In this document: positions 8,138-19,982 of the stretch, one piece after another
How positions within the stretch are numbered: the stretch's first letter is position 1
How the letters are laid out: the number at the start of each line of letters is the position of its first letter
Origin: Ralstonia pickettii
Lineage (GTDB): Bacteria > Pseudomonadota > Gammaproteobacteria > Burkholderiales > Burkholderiaceae
Length of the DNA stretch: 64,000 nt
Direction: 5' to 3'
Assembly: GCF_030582395.1 (NCBI RefSeq)
Contig: NZ_CP104381.1
Coordinates: forward strand, 2,356,001-2,420,000
Program-made: the position numbers and the translations under genes
Notes under the pieces: model-generated
Told to the model about the DNA's origin: nothing
Database searches by the model: none
What the model saw: the letters and a program-made list of their open reading frames with translations, nothing else

Positions 8138-11100
8138 TTACCAACGTTTGTTGAACAGGACCGACGCGCCATTGATCGTACCGCCGCGTGCCACCACCGA
8201 CCAACGCCGCGAAAACTGCCACGTCAGTTTGACGATGGAATCGGCCGTCGACAGGCTCTGCTCGTAGCCAACGGTGATGCGCTCCGAGATTGCCTTGCCG
8301 AGGCTTACCACCTGCGGGTCGGTCAGGCCTGCGGCGGACGGCCCGATCGAGAACTCGTCGAGCCCGAAGCGCCGTGCCACGTTCTTGCCCGCCACGTTGC
8401 CCAGCAGGCCGAGCGCCGCGCCTGACATCGCCTGCTGCTGACCCAGGCCGGCGTTCGATGCGCTATAGCCGAACATCAGCCACGAGAGCTTGTCTTCATC
8501 GGGCACGTTGGGCTCGGAGACAAGCGTGACGCGCGGCTGCCGCACCGTGCCGGTCACCTGCACGCCGGCTTCCACTTCCTGGTTACGGCGCATGGCGGTG
8601 ATGTTGAACGACGGGTTGTTGATTGGCCCCACGAAGTTCAGCACGCCCCGTTCGATGGCCAGCTTGCGGCCGAACGCCTCGTACGTGCTGCCCTCGCGCA
8701 CGTAGATCGTGCCGGTGCCGCGCAGGGGCACGAGCGGCTCGCTGTGCACATGCATCTGGCCACCAAGTGACAGGTCTGCTCCGGCACCCTTGAAGCGGAA
8801 GTTGTCGCCAAAATCGACATCGACATCGACCACCGGGCTGAAGCGGCCAGCCGGCTTTTCTTCGCGTTTGACACCGCGTTCGGCCTGGTTGCGGGCGGCA
8901 TCGGTGCGGCGGACGATGACCACGTCGTCGCCCAACGAAGGCGCGCCGTCCTTCGGCAGATCGAACAGGCCGCGGTCGACCTTGAATTTGCCGGTGATGG
9001 CCACGCGGTCATTGTCGTTTGCAATGCGCGCCTGGCCCGACAGCACCAGCGTGCGGTCCGGATCGGCAAAGAGCTGCAGCTTGTCGGCCACGATGGAGCC
9101 CGCGAGGTTCGGGTTCGCCTCGCCGAGCTGCACGCGGCCCTGCGCACGCACGGTGCCGTCGCCGCCGTGGAACACCACCTCTTGCAGGTCGACCACGTTT
9201 TGGTCGAGCGCCACGCGCACCACCCCCTTGGTCAGGCGGATGCCCTGATCGTAAAGCGCCACGTCGATGTCCTGGCCGGTCAGGAAGCCGCTCACTTTGG
9301 GCGCGCCCACGGTGCCCGCAAACGTCAGGCTGGCAGCAAGCTGCCCGTCCGTTGCTACATCCGGCCCGAGCAGGTCGCCGATGCTCTTGAGGTGCGGCAG
9401 GCTGATCGTCAAGCCGCCGGAGAGCGGCGACGTGGGTGCCATGAGCGCCAGGGAGCCCGGTCCCGGATCCCGCACGAGCCCGACACCCGCATCAAGATAA
9501 AGATTGCCGACGCGCGTCGACTGCACATTCCCGCGCAGCCGGAGGCGCATGCCCTCGCCACGCGCTTCCACGGTCGCTTCGGTCAACCCCAATGCCGTGA
9601 AACCGCGGCCGGCATTGATGGACAGATCGCCGCTGCGGCGGGCGATGCGCGCCGTGCCGGTGGCCGTGCTGCCGAGATCCAGATCCCATTGCCCGTCGAC
9701 GACGAGACCGGTGCGTACCGGCGGAGCCTGGCCCGTCCAGGCGCGCACAAGCTCCAGCACCCGCGCAATCTGCAAACCGTCGAAACGGCCGGCGCTGCGC
9801 ACGTGGCCCTGGGCGGATTCGACACGCTCAATGTGGATGGGCGTCTGGTCCAGCGTCAGGTCTGCGCGGCCCATCATCAGGCGGCCCGGCGCCACCGACA
9901 GCCGCACCGGGGCCGTAAGTTGCAGGTTGGGCGCACCCTGCGCCGACAGCGTGGAGATCGTGCCGTCCCACCCATCGCCGTCCTTGCCGGGCGTCAGCGC
10001 CCCGTCGCCTGCCAGTGCAAACTTGAACGGCTGGTTGCGCACGTTGCCGTCGGCATCGGCGCGGAAGCGGTGGGCGCGGCGCGTGCCATCCAACGTGGCA
10101 TGCACTTCTCGCAACGACAGGCTCGGGCCCGTCACGCGCTGCGCGGTCAACTCGAACAGCAAGGGCCCATCGATCCCATCGCGGATCTGCGCCCGGCCGT
10201 TGGCGGTGTCGATCTTGTTTCCCTGATAGGCAAGCTGATTGGCGCGGAACGTGGCATCCACTTGCGGGCGCTTGATCGTGCCAGAGACATCGCCGGACAA
10301 GGTGACTGCCCCGCTCACGCCAAGCTGCAAGCGTGCGAGCTGCGGCGCATCGATGTCGACATGCATGCGATCGCCGGCGGCGCCGAAACTGCCCCGCAGG
10401 CTGGCCTTGTTGCCGGCCACGTCGAGCCTGGCGTCGCTGGGCAGCAGACGTTCACCGCGCACGTGGACATTGCCCTCGCCGGTCATCGGCAAGCCTGCGT
10501 ATTCGCTATCGCGCACGGAAAATTTGACGGCGGCGTCGATCGGCTCACCCAGCGAGCCGCGCGCGTCGAACTCGGCATTGACGCGGCCCTTTGCCACCTT
10601 GGCCAGCCGCGACGGATCGAACTCCGCCAGGTTGCCCTTGAAGGCGAACGACTGCGTATCGTCGTGCTTCAGCGTGCCCGCCAGCGTCAGCCGCGAGCGC
10701 CCCAGCGACACCTGGGCGCTCTCCACTGCAACCTGCGCCGCATCCAGCACGGCTTTCGCTTGCGCACGCATGTCCCCGCCCGCCAGATCAAGCGCCACGC
10801 GTTGCGTGCCACCCGCAAACTCCACGGTGATGGGGCCAGCAAGTTTCGTCTTCTCCAGCGATGCGTGCAGCGCCTGCAGATCGAGCTGGCGCACATCCAC
10901 GCGAAGTACGCCATGCCCCTTCTGCACATCGGCGCCACCCGTGAGCGCCGCGCCGCCCAGCAGACGCACATCCAGCCCGGTGAGCTGCTGATCGATTTCG
11001 TTCAGCCGCACCTGCGCACGCAGCGATTGCAGCGGCAGCTTCTGCTTGTCGAGCGTGCCGGGCTGCGCGTTGTCGATCTGAATGGGACCGGCCACCGTCA

Positions 11101-12052
11101 GCGTCTTGGCCTTCTCGTCGGGGCGCAGGTCCGCGTGGATCGACAACGACGCTTCGGGCGCGCTTGGCGCAAACGCACGCGGATTCACGTGTTCCGCCGA
11201 CACCACGGCACGCGACAGCGGCAGCGCCCCGAACGGCGTGGCATCGATCAGCGCCTGCGCGGTCAGCTTGGCGCCGGTGCCGGTTGCGTCGATATGCAGC
11301 GCTTCCAGCGAGCCCGACAGCTGCGCCGACACCGAGGCGTCCTGCTTCTGGCCGTTGACCTCAAACTGCGTCGCGAGTGTTGCCGCACCGGTGAGCGGAT
11401 ATGGCCGCGTGCCGGTCATGCGCAGCGTGGCGGCCAGCTTGCCGGCGGGCGATTCCATGCCGTCGAGCAGCACATTGTGGTGCGTGCCGTCGCTGTGCAG
11501 GCTGCCGGCAATCGATTTCAACTCGGTGGTCGACGTGCCCTGCCGGATGGCGAGGCGGTCGACGGCGAGGCGGTCCACATCCAGCGCCAGCGGCAGCGCC
11601 AGCGAATCGGGCGGACCGCTCGGCGGGGTGGGCGGCGTCGGATGCAGGATCACCTCGACATTGCCCGCACGGAGATACGCGAAATGCGCATGCCACGGCC
11701 CGCGCGTGATGGCCCAGCGGCCCTCCACATGGTCGATGCGCACTTCCGTGCTGCCCGCACGCACGTGCAGATCCCGCAGCGAGAGCCCTTCGCGTACCGT
11801 GCCGCCCTCCAGCTTGCCCGACACATAGGCGTTGCCGAAGCGCGTGGCGAGGGCCCACAACTGCGCCGTGCCGGATTGCGAATGGATGGCCCAGACCAGC
11901 CAGCCGGCGAGCCCCAGCACGATCGTCAGGACCAGGGCAGCAAAGGCACCGGACCAGCGCAGCGCGCGGCGGCCCCAGCCGCGCTTCGGACGCTCCGGAC
12001 GTGGTGTAGCGGGTTGGTTCGATTCAGGCGTTTGCGGATTGGTCATCGTCAT
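8138..12052 (-). CDS. tamB: Translocation and assembly module inner-membrane protein TamB
   Basis: TamB spans the periplasm as a long beta-groove and works with TamA in outer-membrane protein insertion and phospholipid transport. The 1304-residue protein has a short basic N-terminal tail and one transmembrane anchor (about residues 34-54, FAALVLTIVLGLAGWLVWAI). A very long beta-repeat region follows, then the C-terminal DUF490/TamB domain (PSFNITAMRRNQEVEAGVQV, SWLMFGYSASN, LSTADSIVKLTWQFSRRWSV, SVLFNKRW). The start ATG lies 2 bp after the tamA stop, with a second in-frame ATG six bases on, so the pair is translationally coupled. Confidence 0.95.
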   Translation of the reverse strand: MTMTNPQTPESNQPATPRPERPKRGWGRRALRWSGAFAALVLTIVLGLAGWLVWAIHSQSGTAQLWALATRFGNAYVSGKLEGGTVREGLSLRDLHVRAGSTEVRIDHVEGRWAITRGPWHAHFAYLRAGNVEVILHPTPPTPPSGPPDSLALPLALDVDRLAVDRLAIRQGTSTTELKSIAGSLHSDGTHHNVLLDGMESPAGKLAATLRMTGTRPYPLTGAATLATQFEVNGQKQDASVSAQLSGSLEALHIDATGTGAKLTAQALIDATPFGALPLSRAVVSAEHVNPRAFAPSAPEASLSIHADLRPDEKAKTLTVAGPIQIDNAQPGTLDKQKLPLQSLRAQVRLNEIDQQLTGLDVRLLGGAALTGGADVQKGHGVLRVDVRQLDLQALHASLEKTKLAGPITVEFAGGTQRVALDLAGGDMRAQAKAVLDAAQVAVESAQVSLGRSRLTLAGTLKHDDTQSFAFKGNLAEFDPSRLAKVAKGRVNAEFDARGSLGEPIDAAVKFSVRDSEYAGLPMTGEGNVHVRGERLLPSDARLDVAGNKASLRGSFGAAGDRMHVDIDAPQLARLQLGVSGAVTLSGDVSGTIKRPQVDATFRANQLAYQGNKIDTANGRAQIRDGIDGPLLFELTAQRVTGPSLSLREVHATLDGTRRAHRFRADADGNVRNQPFKFALAGDGALTPGKDGDGWDGTISTLSAQGAPNLQLTAPVRLSVAPGRLMMGRADLTLDQTPIHIERVESAQGHVRSAGRFDGLQIARVLELVRAWTGQAPPVRTGLVVDGQWDLDLGSTATGTARIARRSGDLSINAGRGFTALGLTEATVEARGEGMRLRLRGNVQSTRVGNLYLDAGVGLVRDPGPGSLALMAPTSPLSGGLTISLPHLKSIGDLLGPDVATDGQLAASLTFAGTVGAPKVSGFLTGQDIDVALYDQGIRLTKGVVRVALDQNVVDLQEVVFHGGDGTVRAQGRVQLGEANPNLAGSIVADKLQLFADPDRTLVLSGQARIANDNDRVAITGKFKVDRGLFDLPKDGAPSLGDDVVIVRRTDAARNQAERGVKREEKPAGRFSPVVDVDVDFGDNFRFKGAGADLSLGGQMHVHSEPLVPLRGTGTIYVREGSTYEAFGRKLAIERGVLNFVGPINNPSFNITAMRRNQEVEAGVQVTGTVRQPRVTLVSEPNVPDEDKLSWLMFGYSASNAGLGQQQAMSGAALGLLGNVAGKNVARRFGLDEFSIGPSAAGLTDPQVVSLGKAISERITVGYEQSLSTADSIVKLTWQFSRRWSVVARGGTINGASVLFNKRW

Positions 12053-12054
12053 GT

Positions 12055-13842
12055 TCAGAACGCGATGCCCAGCGACACGCTCGGCCGGAACTGCTTCTGC
12101 TGAATGCCGTAGGCCATGTCGAGTTGGATTGGCCCCACCGGGCTCTTCCAGCGCACGCCGACACCCACCCCATTGAACCAGCGGCGCTCCGACCAGTTGT
12201 CGGTGGCCGTGCCGGTATCCCAGAACACGGCGGCGCCCCATTGCGGGAGGAACCAGCGTTGATACTCCAGCCCGCCGGTGACGAGGAACTTGGTCGGCAG
12301 CGTGCTGCCGTTCACGTCGTTACCGATGCTTTGGAAATCGTAGCCGCGCACCGACTGCGTGCCGCCCGTGCGGAAGCGCAGCGTGGCCGGTACACCATCG
12401 CCGGCACCGGAGGTGATGACAGCGCCCAGCTCGCCGCGTGCAACGAAGATGTCTCGCTGCCCCACCGGCACGAACTGGCGGATGCGGCTGTACGACCGCA
12501 CGAACGATTGGTCGGTCAACACGCCTTTCACTGCCGCCCCGATCTGCGTGGTGATGATGTTGCCGCGGCGCGGAAACAGCGGGTCGTCCACATCGCGGCG
12601 CGTCCAGGCGAAACCCGGCACGAGCGCCTTGCTCAACTGGCGCTCGGCGCCTTCTGGCCGCAGGTCGTCATAGTAGAAATCAACGGTGAACGACGTCTCA
12701 TAGATGCCGCGTACGCGCGTCTGCTTGAAGCCGGAGCGATAGCTGCGCGTCTCGGTGCCCGAGGTGTCGGTGCGGTCCATGCTGGTGTAGAGGCTGTTGA
12801 CGTATTGCTTGTCGTCAGGCGGCACCGTCACGCCGGCAAACAGGTACTGGCGGCGTTGTTCGAGGCGGGCCTGCGTGTCGAGCACCCATGCCTTGCTGAA
12901 CAGGTTCAGATATTGATAGCGCCCTTCCAGCGAGGCGCCGGTGTCGGTACCGTACCCCACACCGCTGGTGATGCGATTGGGCGGGTACTCACGCACGCGC
13001 ACGCGCACCGGCGCGTTCACCGGGTTCTTCGGATCGTCGCCCAGGTCAACGATGGCGTTGGAGAAATACGGTTGCCCCTGGATGGCGGCCTGAAGTGACT
13101 GCAGTCGATCAGCCGAGTAATCCTCGCCCACCCGCAACGGGTTCACGTGGTTGATGATGCTGAGGGGATAGCGCGACAAGCCCTGCACGTCCAGCGGCCC
13201 CAACGTATACGCCGGACCGCTGTCATAGCCTACCGACAGGTCCGCCTTGCTTTCGTCCGGATCGACACGCGCCTGCGACGACGTCTGCTTGGCCGCGTAA
13301 TAACGTTTGCTCTGCAGGGCGGCCAGACCGTCGTCCTTGGCTTTGTCCCAGCCTGCTTGGCGGAACGCCATCCCGTGCTGCAGGCTCCACGATTTTTTCA
13401 ACTCGTCGATGCGCTTGGCGTCTTGCGTAACGGCGCCGCTGAAGTCGAGCGCCACATTGTCGATGGTGGTACGCGGGCCGGGCTCGACCTTCACGTTGAC
13501 GATGCGATGGTCCGGCGGGCCTTCAAGCTTGGCGGTCGCCTTGGGCACGAAATAGCCTTCGGTGGCCGTCAGCTTGGTGACCTGGTCGCCAATGGTTTCG
13601 ACCATGTACTGGAGCTGGTCGTCGGTGATGTCCTTGCGGTCTTTGTAGCGCGACAGGTCCAGATGGCGCTCGAGCAAGTCGCGAATGGACTTCGGCGCCT
13701 CGATCTTGACGTCGTATTCAGCGTGCGCCGGGGCGCAGATGAGGGACAGCGCAAAGCCCGCCGCCAGCGCGGCGCCGGGCAAACCCAGAAGACGGAAGCG
13801 TGGTGCTCGGAACGGTCGCGATGGTCGATTGGAGCCGGTCAT
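12055..13842 (-). CDS. tamA: Outer-membrane assembly protein TamA (BamA/Omp85 family)
   Basis: A 595-residue outer-membrane protein: signal peptide ending in APAHA, POTRA domains at about residues 35-260 (SIRDLLERHLDLSRYKD, VNVKVEPGPRTTIDNVALDF, VRVRVREYPPNRI) and a C-terminal 16-strand Omp85 barrel (VGYGTDTGASLEGRYQYLN to the terminal strand FRPSVSLGIAF). The typical RxRG-type motif appears as LRFRTGGTQSVRGYDF. ATG at 13842 gives a normal signal peptide; the open frame upstream codes for unrelated sequence. The stop is 2 bp before tamB. No clear Shine-Dalgarno sequence precedes the start. Confidence 0.94.
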   Translation of the reverse strand: MTGSNRPSRPFRAPRFRLLGLPGAALAAGFALSLICAPAHAEYDVKIEAPKSIRDLLERHLDLSRYKDRKDITDDQLQYMVETIGDQVTKLTATEGYFVPKATAKLEGPPDHRIVNVKVEPGPRTTIDNVALDFSGAVTQDAKRIDELKKSWSLQHGMAFRQAGWDKAKDDGLAALQSKRYYAAKQTSSQARVDPDESKADLSVGYDSGPAYTLGPLDVQGLSRYPLSIINHVNPLRVGEDYSADRLQSLQAAIQGQPYFSNAIVDLGDDPKNPVNAPVRVRVREYPPNRITSGVGYGTDTGASLEGRYQYLNLFSKAWVLDTQARLEQRRQYLFAGVTVPPDDKQYVNSLYTSMDRTDTSGTETRSYRSGFKQTRVRGIYETSFTVDFYYDDLRPEGAERQLSKALVPGFAWTRRDVDDPLFPRRGNIITTQIGAAVKGVLTDQSFVRSYSRIRQFVPVGQRDIFVARGELGAVITSGAGDGVPATLRFRTGGTQSVRGYDFQSIGNDVNGSTLPTKFLVTGGLEYQRWFLPQWGAAVFWDTGTATDNWSERRWFNGVGVGVRWKSPVGPIQLDMAYGIQQKQFRPSVSLGIAF

Positions 13843-14079
13843 CGTGGCAAGCGTGGCGCCGCCCCACGGGCCGGCTGAGTCGAAGGAAAGGCGTATTTGA
13901 CCATACCGCCCCGGGCGGGTGCCCAGGCAAATGCAACGAACGCGCCCTTCCGGATCGGCGGAAGGGGTTTCGCACGCGCCGTGCCCAAGGCCGTTGCAAC
14001 GGCCAATACGGTAAAATGCGCGGATTTTCCGCCCGGCATCTTTCCGCGCGGACAAGATCATCCAACATCACATACCGCC

Positions 14080-14268
14080 ATGGCCCTGTACAAGTCCGAG
14101 ATCACCCAGTTCCTGGAAGAACTCAAGACCCAGAAGCCCGACCTGGAAGCGCAGCAGCGCCAAGGGCGCTCCCTGCTGTGGGACAAGGACCCGATCGACC
14201 TGGAAGAGCGTGCACGCGCCAAGGCCGCACGCGTAGCGCAAAAGCCGTACGTCTATTCGCTGGACTGA
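14080..14268 (+). CDS. DUF3460 family small protein
   Basis: A 62-residue soluble protein, MALYKSEITQFLEEL continuing to RQGRSLLWDKDPIDLEER and KPYVYSLD. It matches the DUF3460 family, which in Burkholderiales commonly precedes scpA. It begins the rightward run DUF3460-scpA-panC, with 39 bp before scpA. TAAAAT at 14012-14017 is a possible -10 box. The open frame extends upstream, but family length and sequence favour this ATG. Function unknown. Confidence 0.85.
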   Translation: MALYKSEITQFLEELKTQKPDLEAQQRQGRSLLWDKDPIDLEERARAKAARVAQKPYVYSLD

Positions 14269-14307
14269 TCGGCCGACCGGCCTTCAGCCCGACCAGGCGC
14301 CCGCCGC

Positions 14308-16079
<1,772 letters not shown>

Positions 16080-16105
16080 GGGATGCGGCAGCCGCGTCCT
16101 ACGAC

Positions 16106-16131
16106 AAAGCCCGGCAATGCCGGGCTTTTTT
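16106..16131. terminator. Bidirectional intrinsic terminator between panC and parA
   Basis: AAAGCCCGGC (16106-16115), a three-base loop and GCCGGGCTTT (16119-16128) followed by more T. The A and T tracts on the two sides allow it to end both convergent genes; the parA stop codon overlaps its right edge. Confidence 0.9.
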
Positions 16132-16796
16132 CATGCCGCCGCCGACGTATCGGCAACACTCGCCTGCGGGGGCGATTCTCCGAGCCACTCGAGAATGCCG
16201 CTCCACCGCTCCACGTCTTTGGCCACGCGCGAGGGCGCCACGTCCCACAACGTCAGGCCATGCGCGGCCAGTTGTACGTAGTTCTGGGTATCGCGCAGAT
16301 AACCGAGGATCGGCACCTCCAGCCCCTGCACGAACCGCTGAAGCTGTTCTGCGGCGCGCGTGCGCATGTCCACGCGCATGCCGACCACGCCGAGCTTGAC
16401 CTCGCCATGGCGCACCGGCTTTTCATCGGCCAGTTTCCGCAGGAAGGTCTGCGTGGCCAGGATGTCGAACATCGAGGGCTGCAACGGCACGATTACGTAG
16501 CCGGACATCTTGACGAGATCCGCCAGCCGCCAGCCGTGGAGACCCGCCGGCGTATCGAGCACCACGTGCGTCGTACCCTTGGGCGGCTTGGCGATGTGGT
16601 CGGCGTTGATTTCCCAGGTGCGGATGGGCTTGGCGGTCTCGGGGCGCAGCGCCAGCCACTCGCGTGAGGACTGCTGGCGGTCGGTGTCTCCCAGCATCAC
16701 GGCATGATCCCGCGCGGCAAAGTAGCCGGCCAGATTGGTCGCCAGCGTGCTTTTGCCCACCCCGCCCTTCGGATTCGCTACAACGGCCACCGGCAT
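16131..16796 (-). CDS. ParA-family ATPase, orphan
   Basis: A 221-residue MinD/ParA-type ATPase with the deviant Walker A PKGGVGKST (9-17) and a switch-region VVLDTPAGLHG. The usual ParA Walker A' DxDPQG(S/N) is replaced by GDTDRQQSS. There is no N-terminal DNA-binding domain and no parB neighbour, so it is not a chromosomal partition ATPase; it is more like the short ParA/ParC-type proteins that position cell machinery. It lies 75 bp downstream of cobQ on the same strand and may be co-transcribed. Its cargo cannot be read from the sequence. Confidence 0.85.
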   Translation of the reverse strand: MPVAVVANPKGGVGKSTLATNLAGYFAARDHAVMLGDTDRQQSSREWLALRPETAKPIRTWEINADHIAKPPKGTTHVVLDTPAGLHGWRLADLVKMSGYVIVPLQPSMFDILATQTFLRKLADEKPVRHGEVKLGVVGMRVDMRTRAAEQLQRFVQGLEVPILGYLRDTQNYVQLAAHGLTLWDVAPSRVAKDVERWSGILEWLGESPPQASVADTSAAA

Positions 16797-16871
16797 GCCT
16801 GCCTCCTTGCGCTCGTCGAATCATGTGCCGAGTCGATCACTCGGCGGATCTGCCCATCCGCCAATTATGGC

Positions 16872-18368
16872 TCAGCCCGCACGTGGCAGCGTTCGGAAGA
16901 GCGCAGCGAGGTCCAGATGCGCTTCGCACGTGTCGGCCAGACGTTCGAGCGATGCTTCACGCAAGGCAGCATAGTCCTGCGCCCGCGCATCGCTCACACC
17001 GGCCCAGGCGAGCAACGCGCGGCACGCCTCGGGCGCGTCGAACAAGCCGTGCAGGTAAGTCGCCAGGATCTGCCCGTCGGCGGAGATCGCGCCATCTGCG
17101 CGGCCATCGTCCAGTTGAACGGCGGGGCGCGCAAGAGCCGCCCCCACGGTCACGCCCATGTGGATTTCATAGCCGTCGATGGCCGCACCGCTTTCGGCCA
17201 AGGTGCCGCGCACCTGACGCAACTGCTTGGCCGGCTCCAACGTGGTCTCGAAATCCAGATAGCCCAGACCCTGGACGCTGCCAGCTGCGCCTTCCAGCCC
17301 GTTCGGATCATGCAGGCGCCGCCCCAGCATCTGCATGCCGCCGCAGATGCCGATCAGCTTGCCTCCATAGCGCAGATGCCGCGCGATGGCCGCATCCCAG
17401 CCGTTGGCGCGCAGCCAGGCGAGATCGGCCTGCACGCTCTTGCTGCCGGGCAGGATGATGAGGTCGGCGGGCGGAATCGGCTGGCCAGGACCGACCAGGC
17501 GGACGTCCACCTGGGGGTGCGCGCGCAGCGCGTCGAAATCGGTGTGATTGGACACGCGCGGCAACACCGGAATGACGACGCGCAGCGCATCGGCCGAGGC
17601 TGCGCGCTGTGCCGTCTGCACCGCGTCTTCTGCGTCGAGGTGCAGGCCGTGCAGATACGGCAGCACGCCAAGCACCGGCTTGCCCGTCTGCGCGGTCAGC
17701 CAGTCGAGCCCGGGCCTCAGCAACGAAATATCGCCGCGAAACCGGTTGATGACGAAGCCCGCCACGCGCGCGCGCTCGCTGTCTGACAGGCAAGCGAGCG
17801 TGCCGAGCAGGTGCGCGAACACGCCGCCGCGATCGATGTCGGCGACGAGCACGACGGGACAATCGACGGCTTCGGCAAAGCCCATGTTGGCGATGTCGCG
17901 GTCGCGCAGGTTGACCTCCGCCGGGCTGCCGGCGCCCTCAACCAGCACAAGGTCGTAACGCGCACGCAGCCGTGTGTGCGATTCGAGCACGGCAGCCATG
18001 GCGGTGGGCTTGTAGTCGTGATACGCGCGAGCGTCGAGGTCGCAGCGCGCCTGGCCGTGGATGATGATCTGGGCGCCGGTGTCGCTGTTGGGCTTGAGCA
18101 GCACGGGGTTCATGTCGACCGTGGGCGCGACCCCCGCCGCCTGCGCCTGCAGGGCCTGGGCGCGGCCGATCTCGCCGCCATCTGCGGTGACAGCGCTGTT
18201 GAGCGCCATGTTCTGCGGCTTGAACGGCGCCACGCGCACACCGGCGCGATGCGCGACACGGCACAGGCCGGCGACCAGCGTGCTCTTGCCGGCATCGGAC
18301 GTGGTGCCCTGGATCATCAGCGTGCCCCGAAGCGATGTGGGCGACACAGGAAATGGAGCTTTCGACAT
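16872..18368 (-). CDS. cobQ: Cobyric acid synthase CobQ
   Basis: Amidates four side chains of adenosylcobyrinic acid a,c-diamide using glutamine and ATP. The 498-residue protein has an N-terminal dethiobiotin-synthetase-like domain with P-loop [21 protein letters not shown] and substrate motif FVINRFRGD, then a glutamine amidotransferase domain with nucleophile motif [10 protein letters not shown] and a His in YLHGLFD. Length is normal for CobQ. It is divergent from cobU across 61 bp, so uptake and late-synthesis genes flank a shared promoter region in which I see no riboswitch. Confidence 0.96.
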   Translation of the reverse strand: MSKAPFPVSPTSLRGTLMIQGTTSDAGKSTLVAGLCRVAHRAGVRVAPFKPQNMALNSAVTADGGEIGRAQALQAQAAGVAPTVDMNPVLLKPNSDTGAQIIIHGQARCDLDARAYHDYKPTAMAAVLESHTRLRARYDLVLVEGAGSPAEVNLRDRDIANMGFAEAVDCPVVLVADIDRGGVFAHLLGTLACLSDSERARVAGFVINRFRGDISLLRPGLDWLTAQTGKPVLGVLPYLHGLHLDAEDAVQTAQRAASADALRVVIPVLPRVSNHTDFDALRAHPQVDVRLVGPGQPIPPADLIILPGSKSVQADLAWLRANGWDAAIARHLRYGGKLIGICGGMQMLGRRLHDPNGLEGAAGSVQGLGYLDFETTLEPAKQLRQVRGTLAESGAAIDGYEIHMGVTVGAALARPAVQLDDGRADGAISADGQILATYLHGLFDAPEACRALLAWAGVSDARAQDYAALREASLERLADTCEAHLDLAALFRTLPRAG

Positions 18369-18429
18369 GCGCGGATTATCGCACCGGCGTTATCGTGCCT
18401 GGCTGCTCCGCCCCCGCTAAAATGCCGGA

Positions 18430-19005
18430 ATGTCACGCCGCCTCACACTCGTTCTCGGGGGTGCCCGCTCAGGCAAGAGCCACCACGCCGAACAGCTCGC
18501 GCTGCAATGCGCGGGGGCCGTCACGTACGTTGCCACCGCCGGCGAGGGCGATGAAGAAATGCAATGGCGCGTGGCCCTGCATCGCGCACGCCGCCCGGCG
18601 AATTGGGGGCTGGTCGAAGAGCCCGTGCACCTCGCCGAAGCGCTCTACACGCACGCGCAGCACGGTGGCTGTGTGCTGGTCGATTGCATGACGCTGTGGC
18701 TCAACAATCTGCTCTTCTCGGAGCACCACGAATACCCCGAGACAGGCCTCGTCACCCCACCCGAAGCCTGGACGGCCGAGATTGACGCGCTGCTCACCGC
18801 CCTGCCGCTGCTGCCCGGCGAGGTGATCCTCGTCAGCAACGAAATCGGCCTGGGCGTGGTGCCGATGGGCGCTGTCACGCGGTTCTACGTGGACGAACTG
18901 GGCCGGCTGAACCAACGCCTCGCCGCACTGGCCGACAACGTTCATCTGCTGGTGGCGGGCATCCCGATGGTGGTCAAGGGGCCGGCACTCGGCGCTGCAA
19001 CGTGA
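18430..19005 (+). CDS. cobU: Adenosylcobinamide kinase / adenosylcobinamide-phosphate guanylyltransferase
   Basis: Phosphorylates adenosylcobinamide and attaches GMP in nucleotide-loop assembly. The 191-residue protein has the P-loop LVLGGARSGKSHHAE (6-20), YVATAGEGDEEM, the segment LVDCMTLWLNNLLF and VSNEIGLGVVP, all typical of CobU/CobP. Its TGA overlaps the GTG of the next gene in GTGA, indicating translational coupling with cbiB. The C-terminus is slightly longer than usual (LVAGIPMVVKGPALGAAT). Confidence 0.95.
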   Translation: MSRRLTLVLGGARSGKSHHAEQLALQCAGAVTYVATAGEGDEEMQWRVALHRARRPANWGLVEEPVHLAEALYTHAQHGGCVLVDCMTLWLNNLLFSEHHEYPETGLVTPPEAWTAEIDALLTALPLLPGEVILVSNEIGLGVVPMGAVTRFYVDELGRLNQRLAALADNVHLLVAGIPMVVKGPALGAAT

Positions 19006-19982
19006 GCGTGTTGCAGGGCGGCGTATTCGATCTCGGGTGGCTGCTCGTGGCGCTCGCCGCGCTGGCGGGCGTGCTGCTCGACCGGCTGTTCGGAGAGGTG
19101 CCGAGCTGGCATCCATTGGTCGGCTTCGGGCGCCTCGCCAAAGCCATTGAGCGCTGGATGAATCGCGCACCGGCCGCGGTATCGTGGTCGCGCCTCGTTG
19201 GCGTCGTTGCATGGGCGATCGCCGTGTTGCCGCTCGTGCTGCTTGCAGGATGGCTCGTCGGCGTGGCGCGTGATGTGTCGCCCTGGCTCGTGGCAGCGCT
19301 TGATGCCGTTGCACTCTATTTCGCCATTGGCGCGCGCAGCCTGCACGAACACATCGCCCCGATCGCGCTTGCCCTGCGCGATGCGGATGTTCCCCGCGCA
19401 CGCGCCCTCGCATCGCGCATCGTCTCGCGTGACCTCACGCAAGCCACGGATGAGCCCATCGCACGCGCCGCCGTGGAATCTGCGCTGGAGAATGGCAGCG
19501 ATGCCATCTTCGCCCCGCTGTTTTGGCTCGTCGTGGCGGGCGCGCCGGGCGTGGTGCTGTATCGGTTGGCCAACACGCTCGATGCAATGTGGGGCTACCG
19601 CAATGCGCGCTTTACCGGCTTCGGCTGGGCGGCCGCGCGCATCGACGACGTGCTCAACTGGATTCCCGCCCGCCTCACGGCAATCAGCTATGCGCTGCTT
19701 GGCCACACCGCCGATGCGCTGAACTGCTGGCGCACGCAAGCGCAGCAATGGTCTAGCCCCAACGCCGGCCCGGTGATGGCCGCAGGCGCCGGCAGCCTGC
19801 GCGTTCAGCTCGGGGGTGCAGCACGCTACGACGGCGTGGAAGAAGCGCGCCCGTCGCTCGGCACGGGCGAGACAGCAACGGCAGCAGATATCGCACGCGC
19901 GTTGACGCTCGTGACGCGCACGTTGTGGTTGTGGCTCGGCGCACTTGGCTTGATTGCAACGCTGGCGTGGGGTCTGTCGTGA
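19002..19982 (+). CDS. cbiB: Adenosylcobinamide-phosphate synthase CbiB (CobD of Pseudomonas)
   Basis: Integral membrane enzyme that attaches the aminopropanol arm to adenosylcobyric acid. The 326-residue protein starts at a GTG overlapping the cobU stop and contains DRLFGEVPSWHPLVGFG, ISRDLTQ-type sequence (IVSRDLTQATDEPIARAAVESALEN), GYRNARFTGFGWAAARIDDVLNWIPARLTA and several hydrophobic helices. These are standard CbiB motifs. Its own TGA overlaps the next start in GTGA. The product joins CobD and CobU in the aminopropanol-arm part of the pathway. Confidence 0.94.
   Translation: MSVLQGGVFDLGWLLVALAALAGVLLDRLFGEVPSWHPLVGFGRLAKAIERWMNRAPAAVSWSRLVGVVAWAIAVLPLVLLAGWLVGVARDVSPWLVAALDAVALYFAIGARSLHEHIAPIALALRDADVPRARALASRIVSRDLTQATDEPIARAAVESALENGSDAIFAPLFWLVVAGAPGVVLYRLANTLDAMWGYRNARFTGFGWAAARIDDVLNWIPARLTAISYALLGHTADALNCWRTQAQQWSSPNAGPVMAAGAGSLRVQLGGAARYDGVEEARPSLGTGETATAADIARALTLVTRTLWLWLGALGLIATLAWGLS

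Noticed and set aside
9167..12103. 978-codon open frame antisense to tamB
   Set aside because: Low-complexity Arg/Gln/His composition and complete overlap with TamB, which has clear domain structure and coupled start.
18369..18429. Possible second cobalamin riboswitch between cobQ and cobU
   Set aside because: Only 61 bp and no B12 box or CCGCAAC-type segment on either strand.
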